Source: DATDAH01 sp963792205 (GTDB lineage: Bacteria; Actinomycetota; Acidimicrobiia; Acidimicrobiales; DATDAH01). From it: a DNA stretch of 64,000 nucleotides. The translations under genes were made by a program, and so were the position numbers. The stretch lies in NCBI GenBank assembly GCA_963792205.1, contig CAWBVI010000005.1, positions 186,001 to 250,000 on the forward strand, in the 5' to 3' direction. This document shows, piece by piece, positions 40,944 to 49,692 of this stretch. The notes under the pieces are model-generated. The model did no database searches. It saw only the letters and a list, made by a program, of their open reading frames with translations, and had not been told where the DNA came from. Position 1 is the stretch's first letter. Every line of letters begins with the position of its first letter.

Positions 40944-42148
40944 CAGCAGAGGCCGGCGGCCTGGCACTCGGCCTTCGCGTCCAGGAACTCCTCGTAGGTG
41001 TTCGTGAAGGTGTGCCGCCCGGCTTCGTCGGCGAGGACGTAGTAGAGCCAGTCGCCCTGCGCCGGGGCCACGGCCGCCTCGAGCGACGCACGGCCGGGGA
41101 CGGCGATCGGTGTCGGCGGCAGGCCGGCGACCTCCCGGAGGTTGTAGGGCGAGTCCGTCGCCAGCTCGCTCCGGGTGGTGGCCGGGTGGCCGAGGGCGTA
41201 GTTGAGCGACGCGTCGATGCCGAGCGGGAGCCCGGCCTCGAGGCGGTTGTAGATGACCCGGGCCATCTTGGGGCGCTCTTCAGGCACCCTCGCCTCACGC
41301 TCGATGAGCGAGGCGACGACGATCGCCTCGTACGGCGTGAGGTTCACCTCGCCACCGGTGGCCTGGCTGATGCGGTTGGTGGCCTCGCCGATGCCTGCCT
41401 CGGTCGCGATCTGGTCGAAGCGCTGAACCATGTCGGTGAGCAGGGCGCGGGCGTTCTGGTCGCGCTCGACCCGGTAGGTGTCCGGGAAGAGCAGGCCTTC
41501 GAGGTTCCCGACCCGGGCCGGCTGGTACTGAGACCGGAGGGTCCCATCGACCAGCAGCGCCATCACCTGCCGCTGGTTGAACCGGTCGATGCCGTTGTCG
41601 GGGTCCACGATCCGCTCGACCAGCGTGCCCGGCGCCGGAAGCCCGGCGCTGGCGAACACCGTGTACCCCTCGGGGATGGTCACCTCGTCGAAGGGCAGCT
41701 CGCCCGGTCCCGCGTTCAGGACCGCGATCACGTCGTCGTAGGACGAGTTCTCCCGCAGCACGTAGAGGCCGGCCTGCCACGAGCCGGAGTCCTTGAACTG
41801 CACGTAGGCGGTGAAGACGGTGGCGTTGCCGATGATGCCTTCGGCTTCGAGCTGGTCGGCGATCTCGCTGGTGCCCGTGCCCTCGGGGATCGTCAGCTCG
41901 ACGCGCGGGCCGGGATCACCCGGCGGATCGATCTGGCGGGACACCCAGTACCCGGTCGCCGCCAGCCCGAACACGAGGAAGATGGCCAGCGTGGCGAGCA
42001 CGGCGGGCCAGCGGCGGCGGCGGCCGCTGAGGGCCCGGAGCTCCCGGCGGCTGAGGGGCTCCTCCCACTGGACGGGCTCGTGGTCGTCGTGGCCTTCGAC
42101 CTCGTCGATCGTGGTGGCGTGCTGGGGTTCGTCGCGGGTGTCAGTCAT
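40943..42148 (-). CDS. mltG: Endolytic murein transglycosylase MltG (YceG-like)
   Basis: It cleaves nascent glycan strands and sets their length. An acidic cytoplasmic N-terminus (about 1-45) precedes one membrane helix (WPAVLATLAIFLVFGLAATG, near 47-68), then a LysM-like segment (VELTIPEGTGTSEIADQLEA). The catalytic domain has the glutamate in EAIVVASLIEREARVPEERP and ARVIYNRLEAGLPLGIDASL. The 401-residue length is normal. It overlaps ruvX by eight bases. Confidence 0.95.
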   Translation of the reverse strand: MTDTRDEPQHATTIDEVEGHDDHEPVQWEEPLSRRELRALSGRRRRWPAVLATLAIFLVFGLAATGYWVSRQIDPPGDPGPRVELTIPEGTGTSEIADQLEAEGIIGNATVFTAYVQFKDSGSWQAGLYVLRENSSYDDVIAVLNAGPGELPFDEVTIPEGYTVFASAGLPAPGTLVERIVDPDNGIDRFNQRQVMALLVDGTLRSQYQPARVGNLEGLLFPDTYRVERDQNARALLTDMVQRFDQIATEAGIGEATNRISQATGGEVNLTPYEAIVVASLIEREARVPEERPKMARVIYNRLEAGLPLGIDASLNYALGHPATTRSELATDSPYNLREVAGLPPTPIAVPGRASLEAAVAPAQGDWLYYVLADEAGRHTFTNTYEEFLDAKAECQAAGLC

Positions 42149-42572
42149 CAGGTAGCGGTCTGGAGCGAGCGTCGAGCCAGGCCTGCAGGAGGACGGAGGC
42201 AGCCACCTGGTCGACCACCTGCCGACGGCGCCTTCCCGTCACCCCCTGCTCGCGCAGCGCACGCTCAGCGGTCACGGTGGTGAGGCGCTCATCGTAGGTC
42301 TCGACGGGCACGGCCAACACGTCCCGCAGGCGCTCGACCTCCGCCAGCGCCCGTTCGGCGGCCGGCCCCACGGTGCCGTCCAGGGACAGCGGGAGCCCCA
42401 CCACCACGCAATCGGCCTCGGCTTCGTCGACGAGGCCGGCGAGGCGCCGGTGGTCCTGCTCCTCGGATCCCGAGCGGTCGATCCGGGTCCACGGCGTGGC
42501 GACCCGTCCCCCGCTGTCGGACAGGGCGATGCCGATCCGGCGCTCGCCGAGGTCGACGCCGATGGCCCTCAA
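42141..42572 (-). CDS. ruvX: Pre-16S rRNA nuclease / RuvX (YqgF)
   Basis: An RNase H-like nuclease maturing the 16S rRNA 5' end. The 143-residue protein begins MRAIGVDLGERRIGIALSD with the first catalytic Asp; VVVGLPLSLDGTVGP, TYDERLTTVTAERALREQG and VDQVAASVLLQAWLD complete the site. It starts with TTG at 42572, which overlaps the alaS stop as TTGA, and no better start is seen. Linkage alaS-ruvX-mltG is widespread. Confidence 0.95.
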   Translation of the reverse strand: MRAIGVDLGERRIGIALSDSGGRVATPWTRIDRSGSEEQDHRRLAGLVDEAEADCVVVGLPLSLDGTVGPAAERALAEVERLRDVLAVPVETYDERLTTVTAERALREQGVTGRRRRQVVDQVAASVLLQAWLDARSRPLPDD

Positions 42573-45148
42573 CCGATGCCGGCGGCCCGTCGGGCGTGAT
42601 CCAGGGCGTCGTCGATCTTCGCCGCGTCGCGGCCGCCGGCGACGGCGAGATCGGGCGCCTTGCCCCCGCCCCCACCGACGGCCTTCGCCGCGTCGGCGAT
42701 CAGCTCGCCGGCGTGCAGCCCGCTGTCCGGGGTCACGGCGGCAGCCAGGGCCACCCCGCCACCGGCGGGCTCGCCGACCACCACCACGCCGCGGATGCCC
42801 GGCTGGTCGCGCACGGCGACGGCGAGATCCCGCACGGCGTCGCGCTCGGTGCCGTCGACCCGGGCGATGACCACCCCGTCGACGGCCTGAGCGGCGAGCG
42901 CCGACGCCTGGCCCGTCGCCGACTGCCGTTTGAGGGCCTTCACCTCCTCCCGCAGGGCCTTGAGCTCCTCGAGCCGCTTGTCGACGCCGGTCACGACCTC
43001 GTCGGCGGCCACCCCGAGCCGGTCGGCCACCCCGGCGAGCAGGTCCTCGTCCCGGCGCAGGCGCTCGACGGTGCCCAGACCGGTGACCGCCTCGATGCGC
43101 CGCAGGTTGGACCCGATGGAGCCCTCGGAGACGATCTTGAGCGGGCCGATGTCGCCGAGGGCGGACACGTGGGTCCCGCCGCAGAGCTCGGTCGAGTGCG
43201 GCCCGGCCTCCAGCACCCGGACCACGTCGCCGTACTTCTCGCCGAAGAAGGCGATCGCCCCCAACGCTTCGGCCTGGTCCTTGGTCGTCTCGAAGTGCCG
43301 GACCGGTGGGTTGGCGAGGATGTCCCGGTTGGCCAGGTCCTCGATGGTGGCGATCTGTTCGGCGGTCACCGGCTCGTAGTGGCTGAAGTCGAACCGGAGG
43401 CGGTCGGGCGCGACCAGGGAGCCCTGCTGCTTGACGTGCTCGCCCAGGACCTCGCGCAGGGCCCAGTGGAGGACGTGGGTCCCGGTGTGGTTGCGCCGGA
43501 TGGCGTCGCGGCGGTCGACGTCGATGGCCGCCGTCGCCTCCTGGCCCGGGGTGATCTCCCCCTCCACGATCCGGGCCCGGTGGCGGTGGAGCTCGGGGAC
43601 GGCGTAGTCCGTGTCGAACACCTCGGCCCGCCCCGACTCGGTGGTGATGGTCCCGGTGTCGCCGACCTGGCCGCCGGACTCGGCGTAGAAGGGCGTGCGG
43701 TCGAGGACGATCGCCACCTCGCCGGGCTCCTCGCCGTCGAGGACCGCCAGCACCGTGCCGGTGGCCACGTTCTCGTGACGGCCCACGAAGTCGGTCGGGC
43801 CATGGCGCTCCAGGACCTGCTGGAAGCCGGTCACGTCGCCGGTGGCGATCTGCTTCTGGGCGGCCTTGGCCCGGCGGCGCTGCTCGTCCATGGCGACGTC
43901 GAAGCCGGCTTGGTCGACGGTCACGCCCTGCTCGGCCACGATCTCCTGGGTCACCTCGAGCGGGAACCCGTAGGTGTCGTGCAGTTGGAAGGCGACCGAC
44001 CCCGGCAGGGACTCGCCCTCACCCAGCTTCTCCAGCGCCGTGTCGAGGATGGCCGACCCGGTGCGCAGGGTCTCGCGGAACCGGGTCTCCTCCCGCTCGA
44101 TCGTCTGCCGGACGACCGCGTGGGTCTCCCGCAGCTCCGGGTAGTCGTCGGCCATGATGGCTACGACCTCGTCCACCAGGTCCGGGGTGACGACCTCGTT
44201 CACGCCCAGCAGGTAGGCGTGGCGGACCGCCCGCCGGATGATGCGGCGCAGGACATAGCCCCGCTCCTCGTTGCTGGGGATGACCCCGTCGCTGACCAGG
44301 AACGTCATGGCCCGCGCGTGGTCGGCCAGGATCCGCAGCGACACGTCGGTGCGCTCGTCGGCGCCGTAGGCCACCCCGGCCAGCTCACTGGCCTTGGCGA
44401 TCAGACGCCGGAACTCGTCGGTGTGGAAGATCGAGTCCTCGCCCTGGAGGACGGTGAGGATGCGCTCCAGCCCCGCACCCGTGTCGATCGACGGCTTCGG
44501 CAGCGGGGTCCGGGAGCCGTCCTCGTGCTGGTCGAACTGCATGAACACGAGGTTCCAGATCTCGACGAAGCGTTCCTCGTCGCCGTGGGCGGGACCCCCG
44601 CCCTCGCCGTACTCGGCGCCCATGTCCCAGAAGATCTCCGAGCTCGGCCCGCAGGGACCGGTGTCGGCCATCTGCCAGAAGTTGTCCTCGTCGAGGCGCT
44701 GGATCCGCTCGGCGGGCAGGCCCACCGTCTCCCGCCAGATGGCCTCGGCTTCGTCGTCGCTGGTGTGGACGGTGACCCACAGCCGCTCCGGGTCGAGCCC
44801 GAGCACCTCGGTCACGAACTCCCAGGCCAGCGGGATGGCCAGCTCCTTGAAGTAGTCGCCGAAGCTGAAGTTCCCGAGCATCTCGAAGAAGGTGAGGTGC
44901 CGGGTGGTGCGTCCGACCTCGTCGAGGTCGTTGTGCTTGCCGCCCGCCCGCACGCACTTCTGCACGGTGACGGCTCGCTTCCACGGGGCCGGCTCGTCGC
45001 CCACGAAGTACGGCTTGAAGGGCACCATCCCGGCGACGGTGAAGAGCACCGTGCGGTCGTGCGGGATGAGGCTGGCCGAGGGCACGACCGTGTGGTCGCG
45101 GGCCTCGAAGAAGCCGATGAAGGCCTTGCGCAGCTCGTTGGCGTCCAT
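42569..45148 (-). CDS. alaS: Alanine--tRNA ligase
   Basis: The 859-residue synthetase has the class-II core (FFEARDHTVVPSASLIPHDR, FTVAGMVPFKPYF, GAGLERILTVLQGE). The editing domain carries metal-binding NHTGTHVLHWALREVLGEH and CGGTHVSALGDIGPLKIV, and a C-terminal DHHA1-type C-Ala domain includes GGGKAPDLAVAGG. The ATG at 45148 is preferred over the long open frame upstream, which overlaps other genes. Domain order and size match actinobacterial AlaRS. Confidence 0.97.
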   Translation of the reverse strand: MDANELRKAFIGFFEARDHTVVPSASLIPHDRTVLFTVAGMVPFKPYFVGDEPAPWKRAVTVQKCVRAGGKHNDLDEVGRTTRHLTFFEMLGNFSFGDYFKELAIPLAWEFVTEVLGLDPERLWVTVHTSDDEAEAIWRETVGLPAERIQRLDEDNFWQMADTGPCGPSSEIFWDMGAEYGEGGGPAHGDEERFVEIWNLVFMQFDQHEDGSRTPLPKPSIDTGAGLERILTVLQGEDSIFHTDEFRRLIAKASELAGVAYGADERTDVSLRILADHARAMTFLVSDGVIPSNEERGYVLRRIIRRAVRHAYLLGVNEVVTPDLVDEVVAIMADDYPELRETHAVVRQTIEREETRFRETLRTGSAILDTALEKLGEGESLPGSVAFQLHDTYGFPLEVTQEIVAEQGVTVDQAGFDVAMDEQRRRAKAAQKQIATGDVTGFQQVLERHGPTDFVGRHENVATGTVLAVLDGEEPGEVAIVLDRTPFYAESGGQVGDTGTITTESGRAEVFDTDYAVPELHRHRARIVEGEITPGQEATAAIDVDRRDAIRRNHTGTHVLHWALREVLGEHVKQQGSLVAPDRLRFDFSHYEPVTAEQIATIEDLANRDILANPPVRHFETTKDQAEALGAIAFFGEKYGDVVRVLEAGPHSTELCGGTHVSALGDIGPLKIVSEGSIGSNLRRIEAVTGLGTVERLRRDEDLLAGVADRLGVAADEVVTGVDKRLEELKALREEVKALKRQSATGQASALAAQAVDGVVIARVDGTERDAVRDLAVAVRDQPGIRGVVVVGEPAGGGVALAAAVTPDSGLHAGELIADAAKAVGGGGGKAPDLAVAGGRDAAKIDDALDHARRAAGIG

Positions 45149-45186
45149 GGTCCGCTCCAGCCTACGGGCGGGCCCTGAACCCGGAG

Positions 45187-45438
45187 TCAGGATTGGGCGC
45201 CGGTGCGGGCATCCAGCTGCTCGCGCAGCTCGGCCTCCCGCTGCAGCATCGCCGTCCGACCCGCCTCGAACGCCTTCCGGAGGTCGACCCCGAGCTCGCG
45301 GAGGGAGGTGGCCAGGTCGTCGGCCATCCGCTCGGGCCGCAGCCGGTCGGTCCGTCGCCGCAGCGAGCGCTGGAAGCGCAGCACCAGGGTCACCCCGACG
45401 GTGATGCCGACCAGGAGCCAGAAGAGGCGCTTGAACAC
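45187..45438 (-). CDS. Small membrane-anchored hypothetical protein
   Basis: An 83-residue protein with one N-terminal helix (RLFWLLVGITVGVTLVLRF) and then a basic, charged, helical tail (SLRRRTDRLRPERMADDLAT, QREAELREQLDARTG), probably a coiled coil. No signal cleavage site is visible. The GTG at 45438 lies two bases after the stop of the DUF948 gene. A small protein of this kind between the DUF948 gene and alaS is common in actinobacteria. Function unknown. Confidence 0.75.
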   Translation of the reverse strand: MFKRLFWLLVGITVGVTLVLRFQRSLRRRTDRLRPERMADDLATSLRELGVDLRKAFEAGRTAMLQREAELREQLDARTGAQS

Positions 45439-45440
45439 CG

Positions 45441-45797
45441 CTACCCCAGCCGGTCGCCGCGGAAGCGGCGCCAGGCCCGGTTGGCGCCGGTGGCGAAGGC
45501 CAGGCTCTTGACCACCGGGCTGCCGAGGGCGAGGAAGGCGAGGCGGGAGGCCGAGTCGACGGTCCCCGTGACCGCCTGGGCCGACTGCAGCAGGTCGTCC
45601 ACCCGCTCCAGCTCGGCGTTGGCCGTGCGCACCGTCTGGTGCAGCTCGGCCATGGCCGCCGCGCTCTCGACCCGCAGCTCCTCGACCGTGGCCCGCAGCT
45701 CGCGGATCGTGCGCAGCAGGGAGGCGACCAGCAGCACGAGGAGGGTGAGCCCCACCCCGACCGCCACGGCGACGATGACCACCGCACCGTTGCTCAT
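45441..45797 (-). CDS. DUF948-like membrane protein
   Basis: A 118-residue protein beginning with a single membrane helix (AVVIVAVAVGVGLTLLVLLVASL), followed by a heptad-like helix (RTIRELRATVEELRVESAAA, LHQTVRTANAELERVDDLL) and a short tail (FRGDRLG). This layout is that of DUF948. The ATG at 45797 overlaps the rarA stop (ATGA). Neighbours suggest the same transcript as alaS, but no direct role is known. Confidence 0.78.
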   Translation of the reverse strand: MSNGAVVIVAVAVGVGLTLLVLLVASLLRTIRELRATVEELRVESAAAMAELHQTVRTANAELERVDDLLQSAQAVTGTVDSASRLAFLALGSPVVKSLAFATGANRAWRRFRGDRLG

Positions 45798-47116
45798 GGG
45801 GTGTCCTCCGGATCGCTCCTGCGCTGCGTTTGGTGGGCGGCCAAGCGCTCGGCCACGTGGCGTTCGGCGCCGTGGGTCGAGGGCTCGTAGTACCGGCGAC
45901 CGGCGAGGCCGGGCGGGCGGTACTCCTGCTCGAGCCAGCCCCGGGGGTCATCGTGAGGATACTCGTAGCCCTCCCCGTGTCCGAGGGATGCCGCGCCCCG
46001 GTAGCCCGTGCTCCGCAGGTGCAGCGGCACCTCGCCCCGAGGTTGCTCCTGCACGTCGGCCAACGCCGCGTTGAGACCGGCGTACGAGCGGTTCGACTTC
46101 GGGGCCGTCGCCAGGTAGACGGTGGCGTGGCCCAGGTTGATGCGGGCCTCGGGCAGGCCGACGAACTCCACTGCTCGGGCGGCGGCGTCGGCCACGAGGA
46201 GGCCCATCGGGTCGGCCATGCCGATGTCCTCGGACGCGGCGACCACCAGGCGCCGGGCGATGAAGCGGGCGTCCTCGCCGGATTCCAGCATGAGGGCGAG
46301 CCAGTAGAGCGCGGCGTCGGGATCCGACCCTCGGATGCTCTTGATGAACGCGCTGATGATGTCGTAGTGCTCGTCCTCGCCGTAGCGGAGGGCCTTCGCG
46401 TTCAAGGCCGCCTCGACGTGGGCCAGCGTGACGTGCGGCGGACCGTCGCCGGCGTCGGCCAGCGCCACCGCGACCTCGAGCGCGGTGAGCACCTGGCGGC
46501 CGTCGCCGCCCACCTGGGCGACGAGGTGGTCCACGGCGTCCGCCTCCGCCGTCGCCTCCTCTTCGGCGAGACCCCGCTCGACGAGCGTGCGCACGGCGTC
46601 CGGGCCCAGGGGCTCGAGCTTGAAGAGCGTCGACCGCGAGAGCAGCGGGGCGTTGACCTCGAAGTACGGGTTCTCGGTGGTGGCGCCGATCAACACCAGG
46701 AGGCCGTCCTCGACGCCCGGCAGCAGGGCGTCCTGCTGCGCCTTGTTGAAGCGATGGACCTCGTCGAGGAAGAGGATGGTGCGCTGGTCCCGTTCGCCGA
46801 GCCGTTGGCGGGCCTTGGCCAGGATCTCGCGGACATCCTTCACGCTGGCGGAGACCGCGGAGAGCGCCTCGAACGCCGCGGTCGTCTGGCCCGCGATCAG
46901 CCGGGCCAGGGTGGTCTTGCCCGTGCCCGGCGGCCCCCAGAGGATCACCGAGCTCAGCCGGTCGCCCTCGATCAGCGTGCGGAGGGGCATCCCCGCCCCG
47001 AGGAGGTTCTCCTGCCCGACGACCTCGTCCAGCCGCGTGGGCCGCAGGCGGGCGGCCAATGGCGCCCGGCGGGCCAGCCGTTCGTCCGCCGCAGCCGCAA
47101 AGAGGTCGTCGGTCAT
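45794..47116 (-). CDS. rarA: Replication-associated recombination protein A (MgsA/RarA)
   Basis: An AAA+ ATPase acting at stalled forks. The 440-residue protein has Walker A VILWGPPGTGKTTLARLIAG, Walker B TILFLDEVHRFNKAQQDALL, sensor 1 IGATTENPYFEVN and the clamp-loader-like C-terminus (MLESGEDARFIARRLVVAAS, GLPEARINLGHATVYLATAP). Start ATG at 47116. It heads a minus-strand unit that runs through alaS to aroE. Its promoter should be in the 81 bases before 47198, which I cannot resolve. Confidence 0.95.
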   Translation of the reverse strand: MTDDLFAAAADERLARRAPLAARLRPTRLDEVVGQENLLGAGMPLRTLIEGDRLSSVILWGPPGTGKTTLARLIAGQTTAAFEALSAVSASVKDVREILAKARQRLGERDQRTILFLDEVHRFNKAQQDALLPGVEDGLLVLIGATTENPYFEVNAPLLSRSTLFKLEPLGPDAVRTLVERGLAEEEATAEADAVDHLVAQVGGDGRQVLTALEVAVALADAGDGPPHVTLAHVEAALNAKALRYGEDEHYDIISAFIKSIRGSDPDAALYWLALMLESGEDARFIARRLVVAASEDIGMADPMGLLVADAAARAVEFVGLPEARINLGHATVYLATAPKSNRSYAGLNAALADVQEQPRGEVPLHLRSTGYRGAASLGHGEGYEYPHDDPRGWLEQEYRPPGLAGRRYYEPSTHGAERHVAERLAAHQTQRRSDPEDTP

Positions 47117-47197
47117 GTCCCGCCGAGGCTAGGGAGATGCGCCGAAAGGCGCCGCGAGATCCTCACGCTCGGGGGACCGGGTGCCGACAGGAATCAC

Positions 47198-47830
47198 ATG
47201 CCGCCCGTGGTTGCCGTCCTGTTCTGGGTGTGGGTGCTGGTCTCCGTCGCCTACCTCGTTCACCGCCGGATCACCCGCCGGCGCGCCGGCGAGGAGGGTG
47301 TCGAGGACGACATCGACGCCACTGAAGCCTTCGAGGCGCCGGTCGCCGACCCCGCGCCGGCCCCGGTCCCGGTGACCGCCGCCGTCGGTGCACCCGTCGC
47401 GGCCGGGCCGATCGCGGCCGCGCCGGTCGCCGCCGCGCCCGCTCCGCCCAGCCCGCCGCCCGGCTACGAGCCGGTCCCGGCGGCGTCGGTCGAGCGTCAC
47501 CGGAGCGCGCCCGCGGCCGGGATCGCCGATGCCCTCGTCGGCATCCGCATGCCGTGCGACCTCGTGCCCCTCGTCGTCGACCGGCTGGCCAACAACCACA
47601 TCACCCTCTCCACGACCGGTTACCCGGCCGAGGTCGTGGGCACCGCGCTGGCCGACGAGGTCGAGCGCCTCGGCTACGTGCTGCGGCCCATGAGCGACCG
47701 TGAGCTCGTCGCCACCCGCGGGACCACCGAGCTGCGCCTGACCATCGACCCGCCCGGCGTCGACGGGCGCCACCTGGAGCACCCGAACGCACGCGACCAG
47801 AGCGTCGTCGTCCGCATCAACCTCTCCTGA
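47198..47830 (+). CDS. Hypothetical protein with N-terminal membrane helix
   Basis: A 210-residue protein on the opposite strand to its neighbours. It starts MPPVVAVLFWVWVLVSVAYL, a single helix likely acting as an uncleaved anchor, followed by basic HRRITRRRAGEEG. Residues about 50-110 are an Ala/Pro-rich low-complexity linker. The soluble C-terminal domain (about 118-210) includes GIADALVGIRMPCDLVPLVV, STTGYPAEVVGTALADEVER and GTTELRLTIDPPGVDG. I recognise no family. AGGA lies close before the ATG. A hairpin follows its stop at 47880. Confidence 0.7.
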   Translation: MPPVVAVLFWVWVLVSVAYLVHRRITRRRAGEEGVEDDIDATEAFEAPVADPAPAPVPVTAAVGAPVAAGPIAAAPVAAAPAPPSPPPGYEPVPAASVERHRSAPAAGIADALVGIRMPCDLVPLVVDRLANNHITLSTTGYPAEVVGTALADEVERLGYVLRPMSDRELVATRGTTELRLTIDPPGVDGRHLEHPNARDQSVVVRINLS

Positions 47831-47879
47831 CCAAGGAGCCGAGCCGATAGGCGAGGCGACCTGGCAAGCACAGCGCTAT

Positions 47880-47898
47880 CGCCAAGCGCAGCTTGGCG
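47880..47898. terminator. Hairpin between convergent 47198-47830 gene and aspS
   Basis: CGCCAAGC-GCA-GCTTGGCG is a perfect eight-base inverted repeat in the 119-base gap between convergent genes. No T-run is obvious on either side, so it is a terminator-like structure of uncertain strength. A second palindrome, AAGGCCTCAGGCCTT, overlaps the aspS stop at 47944-47958. Confidence 0.55.
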
Positions 47899-47949
47899 AC
47901 ATCCGGGTCAACGCACCAGGCCTCGGCCTTTCCGCGCCGTCCTAAGGCC

Positions 47950-49692
47950 TCAGGCCTTCGGCGGCAGCACGCGGAGGCCCAGCTCGTCCAGGTGCCGGTC
48001 GTCGATCGGCGACGGTGACCCGGTCAGGGGGTCGGCACCGGACTGGGTCTTCGGGAAGGCGATGAGCTCGCGGATGTTCTCCTCGCCCACCAGCAGCGCC
48101 GCCAGCCGGTCGACGCCGAAGGCGAACCCGGCGTGCGGGGGCGCCCCGAAACAGAAGGCGTCGAGTAGGAAACCGAACCGCTCCTTCGCGGTCACGTCGT
48201 CGATGCCGAGCAGGCGGAAGATCTTCGTCTGCAGGTCGGACTCGTGGATCCGGACGCTGCCCGAGCCCAGCTCCCAGCCGTTGAGCACCAGGTCGTAGTG
48301 CACCGAGCGCACCGCCAGCAGGTCTTCGCCCTTCCCGTCGAGCAGGTCGAGGTCGTCGGGGTGCGGCATCGTGAACGGGTGGGCCGCGGGCACGGGGTTG
48401 CCGTCGTCGTCCAGCAGCTCGAAGAGGGGGAACTCGACGACCCACAGGAAGTGCAGCCCACCGTCGTTGACCGGCGGCCGCCCCAGCTGGAGGCGCAGGG
48501 CGCCGAGCACGTGGCGGACCATGCGCCGCTCGTCGGCGACCAGCAGCAGCAGGTCGCCCGCCTCGCCCTCGAGGGCAGCGACGACGCCGGCGATCTCTTC
48601 CTCGGCCAGGAACTTGGCCACGGGTGAGGTGACCTCGGTCGGGCCGTCGACCTTCATCCAGACCAGGCCCTTGGCGCCCAGGTGCTGAGCCGCCTCCACG
48701 AGCGAGTCCAGCTCCTTGCGGGTCCGGCCGGCGCCGCCAGGGACGCGGATCCCCTTCACGCACGGGGCCTGGAAGGCCTTGAACTCGGTCGAGGCGAACA
48801 CCTCAGTCAGCTCGGCCAGCTCCATGCCGAAGCGGACGTCGGGCTTGTCGGAGCCGAACCGCTCCATGGCGTCGTGCCAGGACATGGTGGCGAAGTCGCC
48901 GGGCACCTCGCCGGTCACGGCCTCGGCCGCGGCGCGGACAGCCACCTCCACGAAGTGCCGGACCTCGGCCTCGCCCACGAAGCTGGCCTCGAGGTCGAGC
49001 TGGGTGAACTCGAACTGGCGGTCGGCCCGGAGATCCTCGTCGCGCAGGCACCGGGCGATCTGGAAGTAGCGCTCGACCCCGCCCACCATGCAGAGCTGCT
49101 TGAACAGCTGGGGGCTCTGGGGCAGGGCGTAGAACTCACCCGGGTGCAGCCGGGAGGGCACGACGAAGTCGCGCGCGCCCTCCGGTGTGGAGGCCACCAG
49201 CATCGGCGTCTCGATCTCGATGAACCCCTGGTCGGCCATCGAGTTGCGCAGGGCCCGGTTCACCTTCGCCCGGGCGCCGAGGTTGGCCTGCAGCCGGGAC
49301 CGGCGCAGGTCCAGGTAGCGGTACTGGAGCCGAAGGGTCTCGTCGGCGTCGATCCGGTCGCTGATCGGGAAGGGCAGGGGGTCGGCCGTGGCCAGCACCT
49401 CGACGGTGCAGTCCCCCAGCTCGACCTCACCCGTGGACAGGTCGGGGTTGACCGTCCCCTCCGGGCGGAGGCGGACCGAGCCCGTCACGGCGACGACGTA
49501 CTCGCTGCGGAGGTCGTGGGCGCCGGGCACCACGCACTGGATCACCCCGGTGCGGTCGCGGACGTCGACGAACGCCAGGTGTTCGCCGTGCTCCCGACGG
49601 GTGGCCACCCAGCCGCAGACCACCACGTCCCGCCCGGCGTCGGCTGCGCTGAGCTCGCCACACCAGTCGGTGCGCAGCCCCTCGGCGGTCAT
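47950..49692 (-). CDS. aspS: Aspartate--tRNA ligase (bacterial type)
   Basis: The 580-residue enzyme has the anticodon-binding OB domain (VVVCGWVATRREHGEHLAFV, DVRDRTGVIQ), class-II motif 1 (RRSRLQANLGARAKVNRALR), TPMLVASTPEGARDFVVPSR, motif 2 (FQIARCLRDEDLRADRQFEF) and motif 3 (GVDRLAALLVGEENIRELIA). The bacterial GAD insert lies at about 290-410. The ATG at 49692 overlaps the hisS stop (ATGA). Whether it also charges tRNA-Asn cannot be judged here. Confidence 0.96.
   Translation of the reverse strand: MTAEGLRTDWCGELSAADAGRDVVVCGWVATRREHGEHLAFVDVRDRTGVIQCVVPGAHDLRSEYVVAVTGSVRLRPEGTVNPDLSTGEVELGDCTVEVLATADPLPFPISDRIDADETLRLQYRYLDLRRSRLQANLGARAKVNRALRNSMADQGFIEIETPMLVASTPEGARDFVVPSRLHPGEFYALPQSPQLFKQLCMVGGVERYFQIARCLRDEDLRADRQFEFTQLDLEASFVGEAEVRHFVEVAVRAAAEAVTGEVPGDFATMSWHDAMERFGSDKPDVRFGMELAELTEVFASTEFKAFQAPCVKGIRVPGGAGRTRKELDSLVEAAQHLGAKGLVWMKVDGPTEVTSPVAKFLAEEEIAGVVAALEGEAGDLLLLVADERRMVRHVLGALRLQLGRPPVNDGGLHFLWVVEFPLFELLDDDGNPVPAAHPFTMPHPDDLDLLDGKGEDLLAVRSVHYDLVLNGWELGSGSVRIHESDLQTKIFRLLGIDDVTAKERFGFLLDAFCFGAPPHAGFAFGVDRLAALLVGEENIRELIAFPKTQSGADPLTGSPSPIDDRHLDELGLRVLPPKA

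Noticed and set aside
42596..45178. 860-codon plus-strand open frame antisense to alaS
   Set aside because: It mirrors the codon bias of alaS, lacks any family motif and is a GC-rich shadow. The same applies to the long plus-strand frames opposite pheT, carB, relA and secD.
45830..47830. 666-codon plus-strand frame running through rarA
   Set aside because: Only the last 210 codons (from 47198) look like protein with its own ATG and Shine-Dalgarno. The rest is antisense to rarA.
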